Shown here: piece by piece, positions 32,755-39,023 of the stretch | Layout of the letters: each line of letters begins with the position of its first letter | Numbering within the stretch: the stretch's first letter is position 1 | From: Glaciihabitans sp. | GTDB lineage: Bacteria; Actinomycetota; Actinomycetes; Actinomycetales; Microbacteriaceae | Length of the DNA stretch: 39,023 nt | NCBI GenBank assembly: GCA_025465535.1 | Contig: JAODMY010000055.1 | Coordinates: forward strand, 1-39,023 | Direction of reading: 5' to 3' | The notes under the pieces: model-generated | Seen by the model: only the letters and a program-made list of their open reading frames with translations | Database searches by the model: none | Told to the model about the DNA's origin: nothing | Position numbers and translations under genes: made by a program

Positions 32755-33135
32755 CTACTCGGAGAGAACCCTGGCCCGCGCGACCGCGAGTTCCTCGTCG
32801 GAGATGAGATTGCGCGCGTGCAGGTCGCCCAACTGGGCGAGCTTGCTTTCGATGCTGTTCGTGGGTGGGTCGGTGATCGGATGTGCCGGCGGCTGCGGGG
32901 CACTCCAGGGGAGCGTGTCCCAGGCGATCGAGGAGCCCGTGGCGCTCGCCGGAACCTGCGGCGTCGGTCCCTCGCTCGGCGGCGCCAGCGAGGCGATGTC
33001 GCTGGTGAGGCGACTGGCGCGAGCACCGGTGATGCGGGATGCGCGACGCAAGAAGATCACGATCCAAACGGTGAGTCCGACCGCGACAATCGTTGTGACG
33101 ACGAAAAATACGGTGTTCGCAGTAGCCGTGTCCAT
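32755..33135 (-). CDS. SHOCT-domain small membrane protein
   Basis: 126 residues from the ATG at 33135, with a clear GAGGGGGA ribosome binding site. One membrane helix (about 7-30, NTVFFVVTTIVAVGLTVWIVIF), a basic loop, a proline-rich linker, and a C-terminal SHOCT (short C-terminal) domain: SKLAQLGDLHARNLISDEELAVARARVL. SHOCT domains are short helical hairpins of unknown function that often tether to other domains. The frame upstream of 33135 is open but lies in the gap before DUF1990. Confidence 0.82.
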   Translation of the reverse strand: MDTATANTVFFVVTTIVAVGLTVWIVIFLRRASRITGARASRLTSDIASLAPPSEGPTPQVPASATGSSIAWDTLPWSAPQPPAHPITDPPTNSIESKLAQLGDLHARNLISDEELAVARARVLSE

Positions 33136-33330
33136 TCGTTCCCCCTCGGCACGCAAGTCAGGCCATTCAACTCGTCCATCCTGGCCATGTCGATACCCCG
33201 CATCGGGGGTCCCAAGCTGAGTGCCGATCGAATCCCGGTATCCTTGAATGTGCAAACTTCGAGTCTCCCGGGCCCAAACAGCGGGCTGTGCTGCCTCGAA
33301 ACCGTCGACGCACGAGATCCGAAATAGCAG

Positions 33331-33990
33331 ATGCCGAAGACCGCCCTCTGGGAGCGAGCCGTCAGCTACGGGGCAATCGGGGCGACGCAGGCGCCCGATC
33401 TCCTGCAGTATCCGCCGAGCGGTTTTCGACCCGTCGAGCGACGCGTTCGCGTCGGCCACGGCGACGCCCGATGGGAGTACGCGTGGACCCAGCTGTTCAC
33501 CTGGGGGATGCAGCGGCTCTCCGGGATGCGCGTCGAGGTGAGCGATACCCCCGGAGAGGTCACCGCGCTCACCTACACCCCGGTCGGGTTCGATGGCTCC
33601 GGCAATCCGGTGGCGCCCGCGACCATCGACTCGGCCGGCGACGCGCTCTACGGCCCGGACGGCACCAGCTTCCTTCGGCCGGGCGACACAGCGAACCTGC
33701 TCATCCCGCTCGGCCCGTTGCGGGTCGGCGCGCCCGTGCGGGTCGTCTACGTGATCGATGAACCGGACCGAAAGGGATTCGCCTACGGAACGTTGCCGGG
33801 GCATCCGGAAAGCGGCGAAGAAGCCTGGGTTCTCACCCGATCGGATGACGGATCCATTTGGCTCAGTATCCGCGCCTTTTCAAGGCCGTCGGCCGCGTAC
33901 TGGTGGTTCGTCTACCCGGTGCTGCGGATCGCGCAGGCCGTCTACACCCGCCGGTACGAGCGTGCGCTCGCCGGCCCACTGCCGGAGTGA
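33331..33990 (+). CDS. DUF1990 family protein
   Basis: 219 residues with the DUF1990 pattern: GFRPVERRVRVGHGDARWEYAWTQLFTWGMQR (about 31-62) and KGFAYGTLPGHPESGEEAWVLTRSDDGSIWLSIRAFSRPSAAYWW (about 148-192). No function is established for the family. ATG start at 33331; no clear -10 or ribosome binding site. A 3-bp gap separates it from hemW, so the two are probably cotranscribed. Confidence 0.88.
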   Translation: MPKTALWERAVSYGAIGATQAPDLLQYPPSGFRPVERRVRVGHGDARWEYAWTQLFTWGMQRLSGMRVEVSDTPGEVTALTYTPVGFDGSGNPVAPATIDSAGDALYGPDGTSFLRPGDTANLLIPLGPLRVGAPVRVVYVIDEPDRKGFAYGTLPGHPESGEEAWVLTRSDDGSIWLSIRAFSRPSAAYWWFVYPVLRIAQAVYTRRYERALAGPLPE

Positions 33991-33993
33991 CCC

Positions 33994-35289
33994 GTGCCTA
34001 GTGCGCTGCCCATCGCTGACCCCGCGCCACTCGACGGGCTGCTTCCCGCGTCGGTCGTCGACGGGGCGGATGCCCGCAACCTCGGCGTCTACATCCACGT
34101 GCCGTTCTGCCGGGTCCGGTGCGGATATTGCGACTTCAACACATACACCTCAGATGAACTGCGCGGGGCGAAACGCGACGACTACGCGAGCCAGGCGGTC
34201 GCCGAAATTCATCAGGCCGAGCACGTGCTCGCGCGCGCGGGATTGCCGGCGAGAGCGGTCTCGACCGTCTTCTTCGGTGGTGGCACGCCGACCCTGCTTC
34301 CGGCTTCCGATCTCGCGCGCCTGCTTGGCACCGTCGTCGATGCGTGGGGGCTCGAGCCCGGCGCCGAGGTCACGACCGAAGCCAACCCGGACTCCGTCGA
34401 CCTCGACTACCTTCTCGCGCTGAAGGCGGCCGGGTTTACGCGCGTCTCCTTCGGGATGCAGTCGGCCGTGCCCCGCGTGCTCGCAACGCTCGAGCGCACC
34501 CACGATCCGGAACGGGTACCGCTGGTCGTTGCGTGGGCGCGCGAGGCGGGGCTCGACGTGAGCCTCGACCTCATCTACGGAACGCCGGGGGAGAGTCTCG
34601 CCGACTGGCGGGCATCGCTCGATCACGCGATCGCGCAGCAGCCCGACCACATCTCGGCCTATGCACTGATTGTGGAGGACGGGACGAAGCTCGCCCGGCA
34701 GATCCGCCGCGGCGAAGTCGCGCAGCCCGATGACGACCTTGCCGCAGACATGTACGAGCTCGCGGATGCCGTTCTCGCCGACGCCGGATACGGCTGGTAC
34801 GAGGTGAGCAACTGGGCTCGGGCGTCCGCGGCTGCTGGGTCCGTTGAGGGCGCTGTCTCCGTTGAAAGCCCCGAGTCTCATCAGGGGGATGGCGCAGAGC
34901 ACCGCTCGCGCCACAACCTCGCGTACTGGCAGGGCCACGACTGGTGGGGTGTCGGCCCTGGCGCGCACAGCCATGTCGGCGGCGTCCGCTGGTGGAACGT
35001 CAAGCATCCCGCCGCCTACGCCGATCGCATCGCGGCGGGACAGTCACCCGCGGCCGGACGCGAGACCCTCGATGACGAGACGCGAAGGGTCGAGCGGGTA
35101 CTGCTGGCGGTGCGAATCCGCGAGGGCCTTGCAGTGAACGAGCTCACCGCCGAGGGACGCACGGCAGTCGCCGGCCTCATCGCCGACGAACTCGTGGACG
35201 CCAGGGCCGCGTTTGCCGGCCGCATCCAATTGACGCTGAAGGGCCGGCTCCTCGCCGACGCAGTCGTGCGGCGCCTGCTCGCTGACTAG
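33994..35289 (+). CDS. hemW: HemW-type radical SAM protein
   Basis: 431 residues. YIHVPFCRVRCGYCDFNTY has the radical SAM cysteines Cys39, Cys43 and Cys46 (C-x3-C-x2-C). In HemN the motif is followed by a fourth cysteine (CxC), which is missing here, so HemW is more likely than HemN. FFGGGTPTLLP (about 90-100) is the SAM-binding GGGTP motif. HemW is a heme chaperone rather than a coproporphyrinogen oxidase in tested species. A 30-residue insertion (about 275-305, WARASAAAGSVEGAVSVESP) has low complexity. GTG start; lepA-hemW-hrcA-dnaJ order is conserved in actinobacteria and firmicutes. Confidence 0.9.
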   Translation: MPSALPIADPAPLDGLLPASVVDGADARNLGVYIHVPFCRVRCGYCDFNTYTSDELRGAKRDDYASQAVAEIHQAEHVLARAGLPARAVSTVFFGGGTPTLLPASDLARLLGTVVDAWGLEPGAEVTTEANPDSVDLDYLLALKAAGFTRVSFGMQSAVPRVLATLERTHDPERVPLVVAWAREAGLDVSLDLIYGTPGESLADWRASLDHAIAQQPDHISAYALIVEDGTKLARQIRRGEVAQPDDDLAADMYELADAVLADAGYGWYEVSNWARASAAAGSVEGAVSVESPESHQGDGAEHRSRHNLAYWQGHDWWGVGPGAHSHVGGVRWWNVKHPAAYADRIAAGQSPAAGRETLDDETRRVERVLLAVRIREGLAVNELTAEGRTAVAGLIADELVDARAAFAGRIQLTLKGRLLADAVVRRLLAD

Positions 35290-35345
35290 CGCTAACGCCG
35301 ACCTCGCCGACTGTGACTAGAACTGCCGACTGACGGTCGGCTGGG

Positions 35346-35753
35346 CTACCGGATCCAGCGGATGTTGATCGGATAGCGGTAGCTGCCGCCCTTGCTGACC
35401 CGAATGCCCGCCATGATCGCGAAGGTCACATTGAGGGCGTAGACCGCAAAAATTACCAGCCCAACGAGGGTCGCCAGAATTGACACCGGCGGCAGCGCTA
35501 TCGCGATCACCTCGAAGATCACGTACACGATCCACAACGCGACCGCGGCTGCCGTGACGTTGACGATCCAGTTGAGGGCCTCCCGGCCCTCAACCCGCGT
35601 TTTGACACCGCGATCTTTGAACACAAGCCAGATGACGAGAGCGGGCAGGAGCCCGACGATGTTGCCGAAGTGTGCGACGGAGGCCCATTGCTGGTCATCA
35701 GTCTCCGACAGGGGCGCGCCTGCCCCGGCTGGCGCCGGCGCGGGATCAGCCAT
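35346..35753 (-). CDS. DUF4870 membrane protein, copy 1
   Basis: 135 residues from the ATG at 35753, with GAAAGGTAG upstream. After a proline- and alanine-rich start (MADPAPAPAGAGAPLSETDDQQW), three to four membrane helices cover about 25-125. The family motif ALNWIVNVTAAAVAL is present, and the protein ends SYRYPINIRWIR. Role unknown. It is a paralogue of the next gene (35868-36245). A 12-bp perfect palindrome, CGAAAGCTTTCG (35764-35775), overlaps the region of its ribosome binding site. Confidence 0.85.
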   Translation of the reverse strand: MADPAPAPAGAGAPLSETDDQQWASVAHFGNIVGLLPALVIWLVFKDRGVKTRVEGREALNWIVNVTAAAVALWIVYVIFEVIAIALPPVSILATLVGLVIFAVYALNVTFAIMAGIRVSKGGSYRYPINIRWIR

Positions 35754-35763
35754 GGCTACCTTT

Positions 35764-35775
35764 CGAAAGCTTTCG
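35764..35775. repeat. 12-bp palindrome upstream of DUF4870 copy 1
   Basis: CGAAAGCTTTCG overlaps the 5' part of the GAAAGGTAG ribosome-binding region; possible operator or leader stem. Confidence 0.5.
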
Positions 35776-35819
35776 GGATAACGAGAATACGCGACGGTCA
35801 CAGCTCGCTGCGGCAAGCA

Positions 35820-35854
35820 GAAAGATCGGTCGATCTCGTGAGACCGACCGACCT
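35820..35854 (-). terminator. terminator of DUF4870 copy 2
   Basis: On the minus strand AGGTCGGTCGGTCT (complement of 35841-35854) pairs with AGATCGACCGATCT (complement of 35823-35836), with two G-T pairs, followed by TTCT. Confidence 0.75.
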
Positions 35855-35867
35855 TGTTTGTGTTGCG

Positions 35868-36245
35868 CTACTTAATCCAGCGGATGTTGATCGGGTAGCG
35901 GTAGTGCTCGCCGGCATTGACTTTCACGCCACCGAGGATCGAGAAGATGAGGTTGAGGATGAGAACAGCGATGTAGAGCAGGATGAACAGGATCCCAAGG
36001 AACGGAATGATCGTCAGGATGAGGCAGATGATCAGTGCTCCGGTCGCGTTGATCGTCCAGTTCAGGTTTTCTTTGCTCTGCTCTTTGATGAACGGGCCGC
36101 GGTTGCCGAAGGCGAAATAAAAGATCAGGGCGGGGATCAGGAAGATGATGTTGAGGAACGTGGCAAGCGTCGAATACTGCTTGTCTTCTGCGGCAGTGAA
36201 CGGCGCCGAGGGTTGCGGCGCGGCGGCTGGCGTTGGATCAGTCAT
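35868..36245 (-). CDS. DUF4870 membrane protein, copy 2
   Basis: 125 residues from the ATG at 36245. It has the same build as copy 1: proline-rich start, then helices with NLNWTINATGALIICLILTIIPFLG and ending HYRYPINIRWIK. The two are about one-third to one-half identical by eye, so they are a tandem duplication. A well-spaced promoter is at 36351-36379 on the minus strand. A terminator lies between the two copies, so they are probably separate transcription units. Confidence 0.85.
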   Translation of the reverse strand: MTDPTPAAAPQPSAPFTAAEDKQYSTLATFLNIIFLIPALIFYFAFGNRGPFIKEQSKENLNWTINATGALIICLILTIIPFLGILFILLYIAVLILNLIFSILGGVKVNAGEHYRYPINIRWIK

Positions 36246-36350
36246 GATGTGCTGCCTTTCAGTGAACGGGAACAGTGCCCCGGTTGTTGAATGAAGAAAA
36301 CACGACCTCGCGCTGCGCCAACCCGAATGGGCCGCACGTGCGTAGACCAC

Positions 36351-36379
36351 AAGCTATGCCTACGCGAGCGAGCATGCAA
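36351..36379 (-). promoter_or_regulatory. promoter of DUF4870 copy 2
   Basis: On the minus strand TTGCAT (36374-36379), 17 nt, TAGCTT (36351-36356). The leader is about 100 nt. Confidence 0.5.
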
Positions 36380-36403
36380 CGGGAATCGCCCGATATTTCA
36401 AGA

Positions 36404-36409
36404 TAGAAT
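36404..36409 (+). promoter_or_regulatory. -10 box of the hrcA-dnaJ operon
   Basis: TAGAAT ends at the first base of the CIRCE element, so HrcA bound there would block the promoter. No good -35. Confidence 0.55.
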
Positions 36410-36435
36410 TGGCAGTCACGAGAGGTGAGTGCTAA
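36409..36435 (+). promoter_or_regulatory. CIRCE operator (HrcA site)
   Basis: TTGGCAGTC, nine bases, GAGTGCTAA. Consensus is TTAGCACTC-N9-GAGTGCTAA: right half perfect, left half with two mismatches (positions 36411 and 36415). Confidence 0.88.
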
Positions 36436-36451
36436 GCAGGGAGGCTGCAGG

Positions 36452-37474
36452 ATGGTTTCACAACGCGGTCTCGATGTGCTGCGAGTGATCGTGCAGGACT
36501 ACGTCGCTTCCCGCGAGCCGGTCGGCTCGAAGTCGATCGTCGATCGTCACTCCTTCGGCGTCTCCGCGGCGACGATCCGCAACGACATGGCCCTGCTCGA
36601 GGAGGAGGAGCTCATCGTGGCTCCGCACACCTCATCCGGCCGAGTTCCGACCGACAAGGGCTACCGCGTTTTCGTGAACCAGCTCGCCGACCTGCGGCCG
36701 CTCACCCCCGCCCAGCGCCAGGCGATCGAGGAATTTCTTGGCGCATCCGTCGACCTCGACGATGTGCTCGCCCGCACGGTCCGTCTTCTCTCGCAGTTGA
36801 CGCACCAGGTCGCGCTCGTTCAGTATCCGTCGCTGTCCACGTCGCACGTGCGCCACATCGAGCTGGTGCCGCTCGGGTCGACCAGGGTCATGAGCGTGTT
36901 CATCGCCGACTCCGGAAGGGTCGAGCAGCGGATGCTGGATCTCCCGTCCCCCGTCGACGAGGCGTTCCTCGCGGATGTGCGCGCGCGGCTCAACTCCACG
37001 CTCGGGGGCCTGGGACTCGCCGAAGCGACGACCCGTCTCATCTCGTTCTCTGAGCAGTTTGCGACGCCGCGGCATCCACTCGTCGACCAGATTTCGTCGA
37101 GCCTGATCGAGCAGATCGGCGCCAATCGAGCCGACAAGCTGGTCATGGCGGGAACCGCGAATCTCGTGCGCACCGAGGAAGATTTCTCCGGCAGCATCTT
37201 CCCGGTGCTCGAGGCCATCGAGGAGCAGGTCACCCTGCTGAGGCTTTTCGGAGAGATGGCGGCCGACCAGAACGGCATTTCGGCCAGCATCGGTCGAGAG
37301 AACGCAGAATTCGGCCTGGGGGAGACCTCGGTGCTGACCAGCGGATACGCAGCATCCGGAGGATCCCTCGCGCGCATCGGCGTGCTCGGCCCCCTTCGGA
37401 TGGACTATTCGAACAATATGGCCGCGGTGCGAGCCGTGGCCCGCTATCTGACGCGCCTGCTTGGCGAAGAATAA
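36452..37474 (+). CDS. hrcA: heat-inducible transcription repressor HrcA
   Basis: 340 residues. HrcA binds CIRCE and represses chaperone genes until heat titrates its helper GroE. VSQRGLDVLRVIVQDYVASREPVGSKSIVDRHSFGVSAATIRNDMALLEEEELIVAPHTSSGRVPTDKGYRVFV (about 2-75) is the winged-helix DNA-binding domain. The C-terminal half has the family's GAF-like dimerisation domain. The ATG at 36452 is chosen over the GTG at 36425, which lies inside CIRCE; AGGGAGG at 36438-36444 is its ribosome binding site, 7 nt away. Followed by dnaJ after 14 bp in the same operon; autoregulated. Confidence 0.95.
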   Translation: MVSQRGLDVLRVIVQDYVASREPVGSKSIVDRHSFGVSAATIRNDMALLEEEELIVAPHTSSGRVPTDKGYRVFVNQLADLRPLTPAQRQAIEEFLGASVDLDDVLARTVRLLSQLTHQVALVQYPSLSTSHVRHIELVPLGSTRVMSVFIADSGRVEQRMLDLPSPVDEAFLADVRARLNSTLGGLGLAEATTRLISFSEQFATPRHPLVDQISSSLIEQIGANRADKLVMAGTANLVRTEEDFSGSIFPVLEAIEEQVTLLRLFGEMAADQNGISASIGRENAEFGLGETSVLTSGYAASGGSLARIGVLGPLRMDYSNNMAAVRAVARYLTRLLGEE

Positions 37475-37488
37475 CGACTGAGGAATAA

Positions 37489-38601
37489 GTGGCAGACCAT
37501 TACGAAGTGCTCGGAGTCGAAAGAAACGCGACACCGGACGAGATCAAGAGGGCCTATCGGCGCCTCGCCCGCGAGCTCCACCCCGACGTGAACCCGAGTC
37601 CGGATGCGAGCGACCAGTTCAAGCTGGTGACGCACGCCTACGACGTGCTCAGCGACCCGGACCAGCGACAGCAGTACGACCTCGGCCCGAGCGCCGGATT
37701 CGGCGGTGGTGGATTCGCGGGCTTCGGCGACATCTTCGAAACCTTCTTCGGACAGGGCGCCGGTGGCGGCCCGTCGGCTCGGGGTCCGCGCTCACGTGCG
37801 GAGCGCGGCCAGGATGCGCTGCTGCGGGTCGAGCTCGACCTCGACGAAGTGATCTTCGGGACAAGGCGCGACCTCGACATCAACACGGCGATCCTCTGCG
37901 AGACCTGCTCGGGCAGTTGCTGCGCGCCGGGAACCTCACCGCAGACCTGTGACATCTGCCGCGGCTCTGGCTCGATCCAGCGCTCCGTGCGCAGCCTGCT
38001 CGGCAACGTCATGACCTCAAGCCCCTGCGGAACCTGCCGCGGCTACGGAACGGTCATCCCGAACCCGTGCCCGACCTGCCAGGGCCAGGGCCGAGTTCGC
38101 GCGACGAGGACCGCTACAGTCGATATTCCCGCGGGGGTAGAGACGGGCATCCGGATCCAGATGCCGTCGCAGGGCGAAGTCGGCCCGGCCGGCGGACCGG
38201 CCGGCGACCTCTACCTCGAGATCAAGGTCAGGCACCACGAGACGTTCAGCCGCAACGGGGACGACCTGCTCGCCACCGTCGAGGTGCAGATGACGGATGC
38301 CATCCTCGGGACCACGACCAAGCTCCCGACCCTCGATGGCGATGTCACCGTTGAGATCAAGCCGGGGACGCAGAGCGCCGAGGTCATTACGATCAAGGAT
38401 CGCGGCGTCACACACCTGCGTGGCAGCGGGCGAGGCGACCTCAAGATCGGTGTGCAGGTGGTCACCCCGTCGCGACTCAGCGCAAAGGAGCAGGAGCTGA
38501 TGAAGCAGTTCGCCAGCTCCCGCAAGCCTGTCGCCCCGCACCTCGCGCACTTCCAGCAGGGCCTGTTCGCCAAGCTCCGGGATCGCTTCCTCAACGTCTA
38601 G
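37489..38601 (+). CDS. dnaJ: chaperone protein DnaJ
   Basis: 370 residues. DnaJ delivers clients to DnaK and stimulates its ATPase. J domain: HPD at 31-33. Gly/Phe-rich region about 69-93. Four zinc-finger CxxC pairs at Cys137/140, 154/157, 180/183 and 194/197. The first repeat reads CETCSGSCC where the family norm is CxxCxGxG; the pair itself is intact. C-terminal substrate-binding domains I and II end at a normal place. GTG start with GAGGAATAA upstream. As the partner of hrcA this is the usual second (DnaJ2) copy in actinobacteria, with a separate dnaK-grpE-dnaJ1 expected elsewhere. Confidence 0.95.
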   Translation: MADHYEVLGVERNATPDEIKRAYRRLARELHPDVNPSPDASDQFKLVTHAYDVLSDPDQRQQYDLGPSAGFGGGGFAGFGDIFETFFGQGAGGGPSARGPRSRAERGQDALLRVELDLDEVIFGTRRDLDINTAILCETCSGSCCAPGTSPQTCDICRGSGSIQRSVRSLLGNVMTSSPCGTCRGYGTVIPNPCPTCQGQGRVRATRTATVDIPAGVETGIRIQMPSQGEVGPAGGPAGDLYLEIKVRHHETFSRNGDDLLATVEVQMTDAILGTTTKLPTLDGDVTVEIKPGTQSAEVITIKDRGVTHLRGSGRGDLKIGVQVVTPSRLSAKEQELMKQFASSRKPVAPHLAHFQQGLFAKLRDRFLNV

Positions 38602-38685
38602 CTGTACTGAGCCATCAGGTTGGTGACACTCGGCCGATGGGTGTTCCGCCGATGCCGACGCCTATCTCTTGCCTGCCGGTGTTAA

Positions 38686-38779
38686 CGGAAATTCAGGAGA
38701 TCCGTCGCACTAGAAATCACGCATCCGGCTAAACGCTGGGGGCCGTGCGCGCGGGGATGACGAATTGCCTGAATTTCCG
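38686..38779. repeat. 12-bp inverted repeat 70 bp apart, between dnaJ and rsmE
   Basis: CGGAAATTCAGG (38686-38697) and its exact complement CCTGAATTTCCG (38768-38779). No clear target-site duplication. The 265-bp gap has no convincing gene. Confidence 0.65.
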
Positions 38780-38866
38780 AAAGCACGCCGAAAGCGCGGT
38801 GTGCAGCGGACGACGGGCGAGGCGACGCCGGGGGCCGGGAGCGCGGCGGTCTGACATGCTTGGAGT

Positions 38867-39023
38867 GTGGCCAATCTTTACCTGAGTGACGAACTCGGCG
38901 AGCCATCGGTCGGGGATGTCGCCGTCGTTACCGGGCCGGACGCGCGGCACGCCGTTACCGTCAGCCGCCTTGCGGTCGGCGAACGGGTGACAGTCGGCAG
39001 CGGGCTCGGCACGATCGCCAGTG
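38867..39023 (+). CDS. rsmE: 16S rRNA m3U1498 methyltransferase, 5' part
   Basis: The last 157 bases encode MANLYLSDELGEPSVGDVAVVTGPDARHAVTVSRLAVGERVTVGSGLGTIA, the PUA-like N-terminal domain of RsmE (the VTGPDARHAVTVSRLAVGE segment is typical). The window ends inside the gene. RsmE methylates U1498 of 16S rRNA using SAM. GTG start at 38867; CATGCT lies 6 nt upstream, so leaderless expression is possible. dnaJ-rsmE order is common. Confidence 0.85.
   Translation, partial: MANLYLSDELGEPSVGDVAVVTGPDARHAVTVSRLAVGERVTVGSGLGTIAS

Noticed and set aside
32755-33804. 349-codon minus-strand frame extending the SHOCT gene upstream
   Set aside because: The upstream part is antisense to DUF1990; ATG 33135 has a strong ribosome binding site.
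36425-36451. Upstream GTG start for hrcA
   Set aside because: It lies inside the CIRCE element and has no ribosome binding site; ATG 36452 has one.
38682-38950. Short minus-strand frames between dnaJ and rsmE
   Set aside because: Arginine- and proline-rich low-complexity translations, no start signals.

Overview
The window is high-G+C DNA with actinobacterial gene content and order, most likely Microbacteriaceae (Leifsonia, Salinibacterium or Cryobacterium-like). This is inferred from familiar protein sequences, the order leuS-comEA-comEC-holA-rpsT ... lepA-hemW-hrcA-dnaJ-rsmE, frequent GTG starts, and many TANNNT -10 boxes placed 6-7 nt before start codons (leaderless promoters). No database search was possible.

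Layout. 1-7121: an edge-cut acyltransferase, a shortened SnoaL-like ORF, rpsO with its terminator, a DUF4242 protein, an Eis-type acetyltransferase, a YjbR/MmcQ-like protein, a membrane-tethered NERD protein and several small membrane or unknown proteins. 7122-7476: a gene-free stretch with three hairpins. 7477-12028: sugar metabolism, with a phosphotransferase-fold protein, a GH15 glucoamylase/trehalase-type enzyme and a divergent glucose-6-phosphate dehydrogenase. 12029-14534: an App1-like phosphatase and a TetR regulator, flanked by two closely related 66-bp palindromes. 14535-17826: a four-gene osmoprotectant-type ABC importer operon. 17891-20776: DedA, then divergent pabC and pabB for p-aminobenzoate (folate) synthesis. 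20790-27967: an SRPBCC protein, leuS, the DNA-uptake genes comEA and comEC, and holA. 27968-28253: repeats and hairpins. 28254-38601: rpsT, an aminotransferase, a TIGR01777 epimerase, lepA, a SHOCT protein, DUF1990, hemW, two DUF4870 paralogues, then hrcA (behind a CIRCE element) and dnaJ. The window ends inside rsmE.

The genes fall into translation and chaperone functions (rpsO, leuS, rpsT, lepA, hrcA, dnaJ, rsmE), DNA uptake and replication (comEA, comEC, holA), carbon and cofactor metabolism (GH15, zwf, pabB/C, hemW) and envelope or stress functions (opu-type importer, DedA, HdeD-like, DUF4870). I see no phage, IS element, CRISPR array or rRNA, and no convincing tRNA. It is an ordinary core-genome segment. 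The signals most worth a second look are non-coding: the twin palindromes with covarying arms, the hairpin and tandem-repeat region before rpsT, and the mirror-image leaderless promoters between pabC and pabB.
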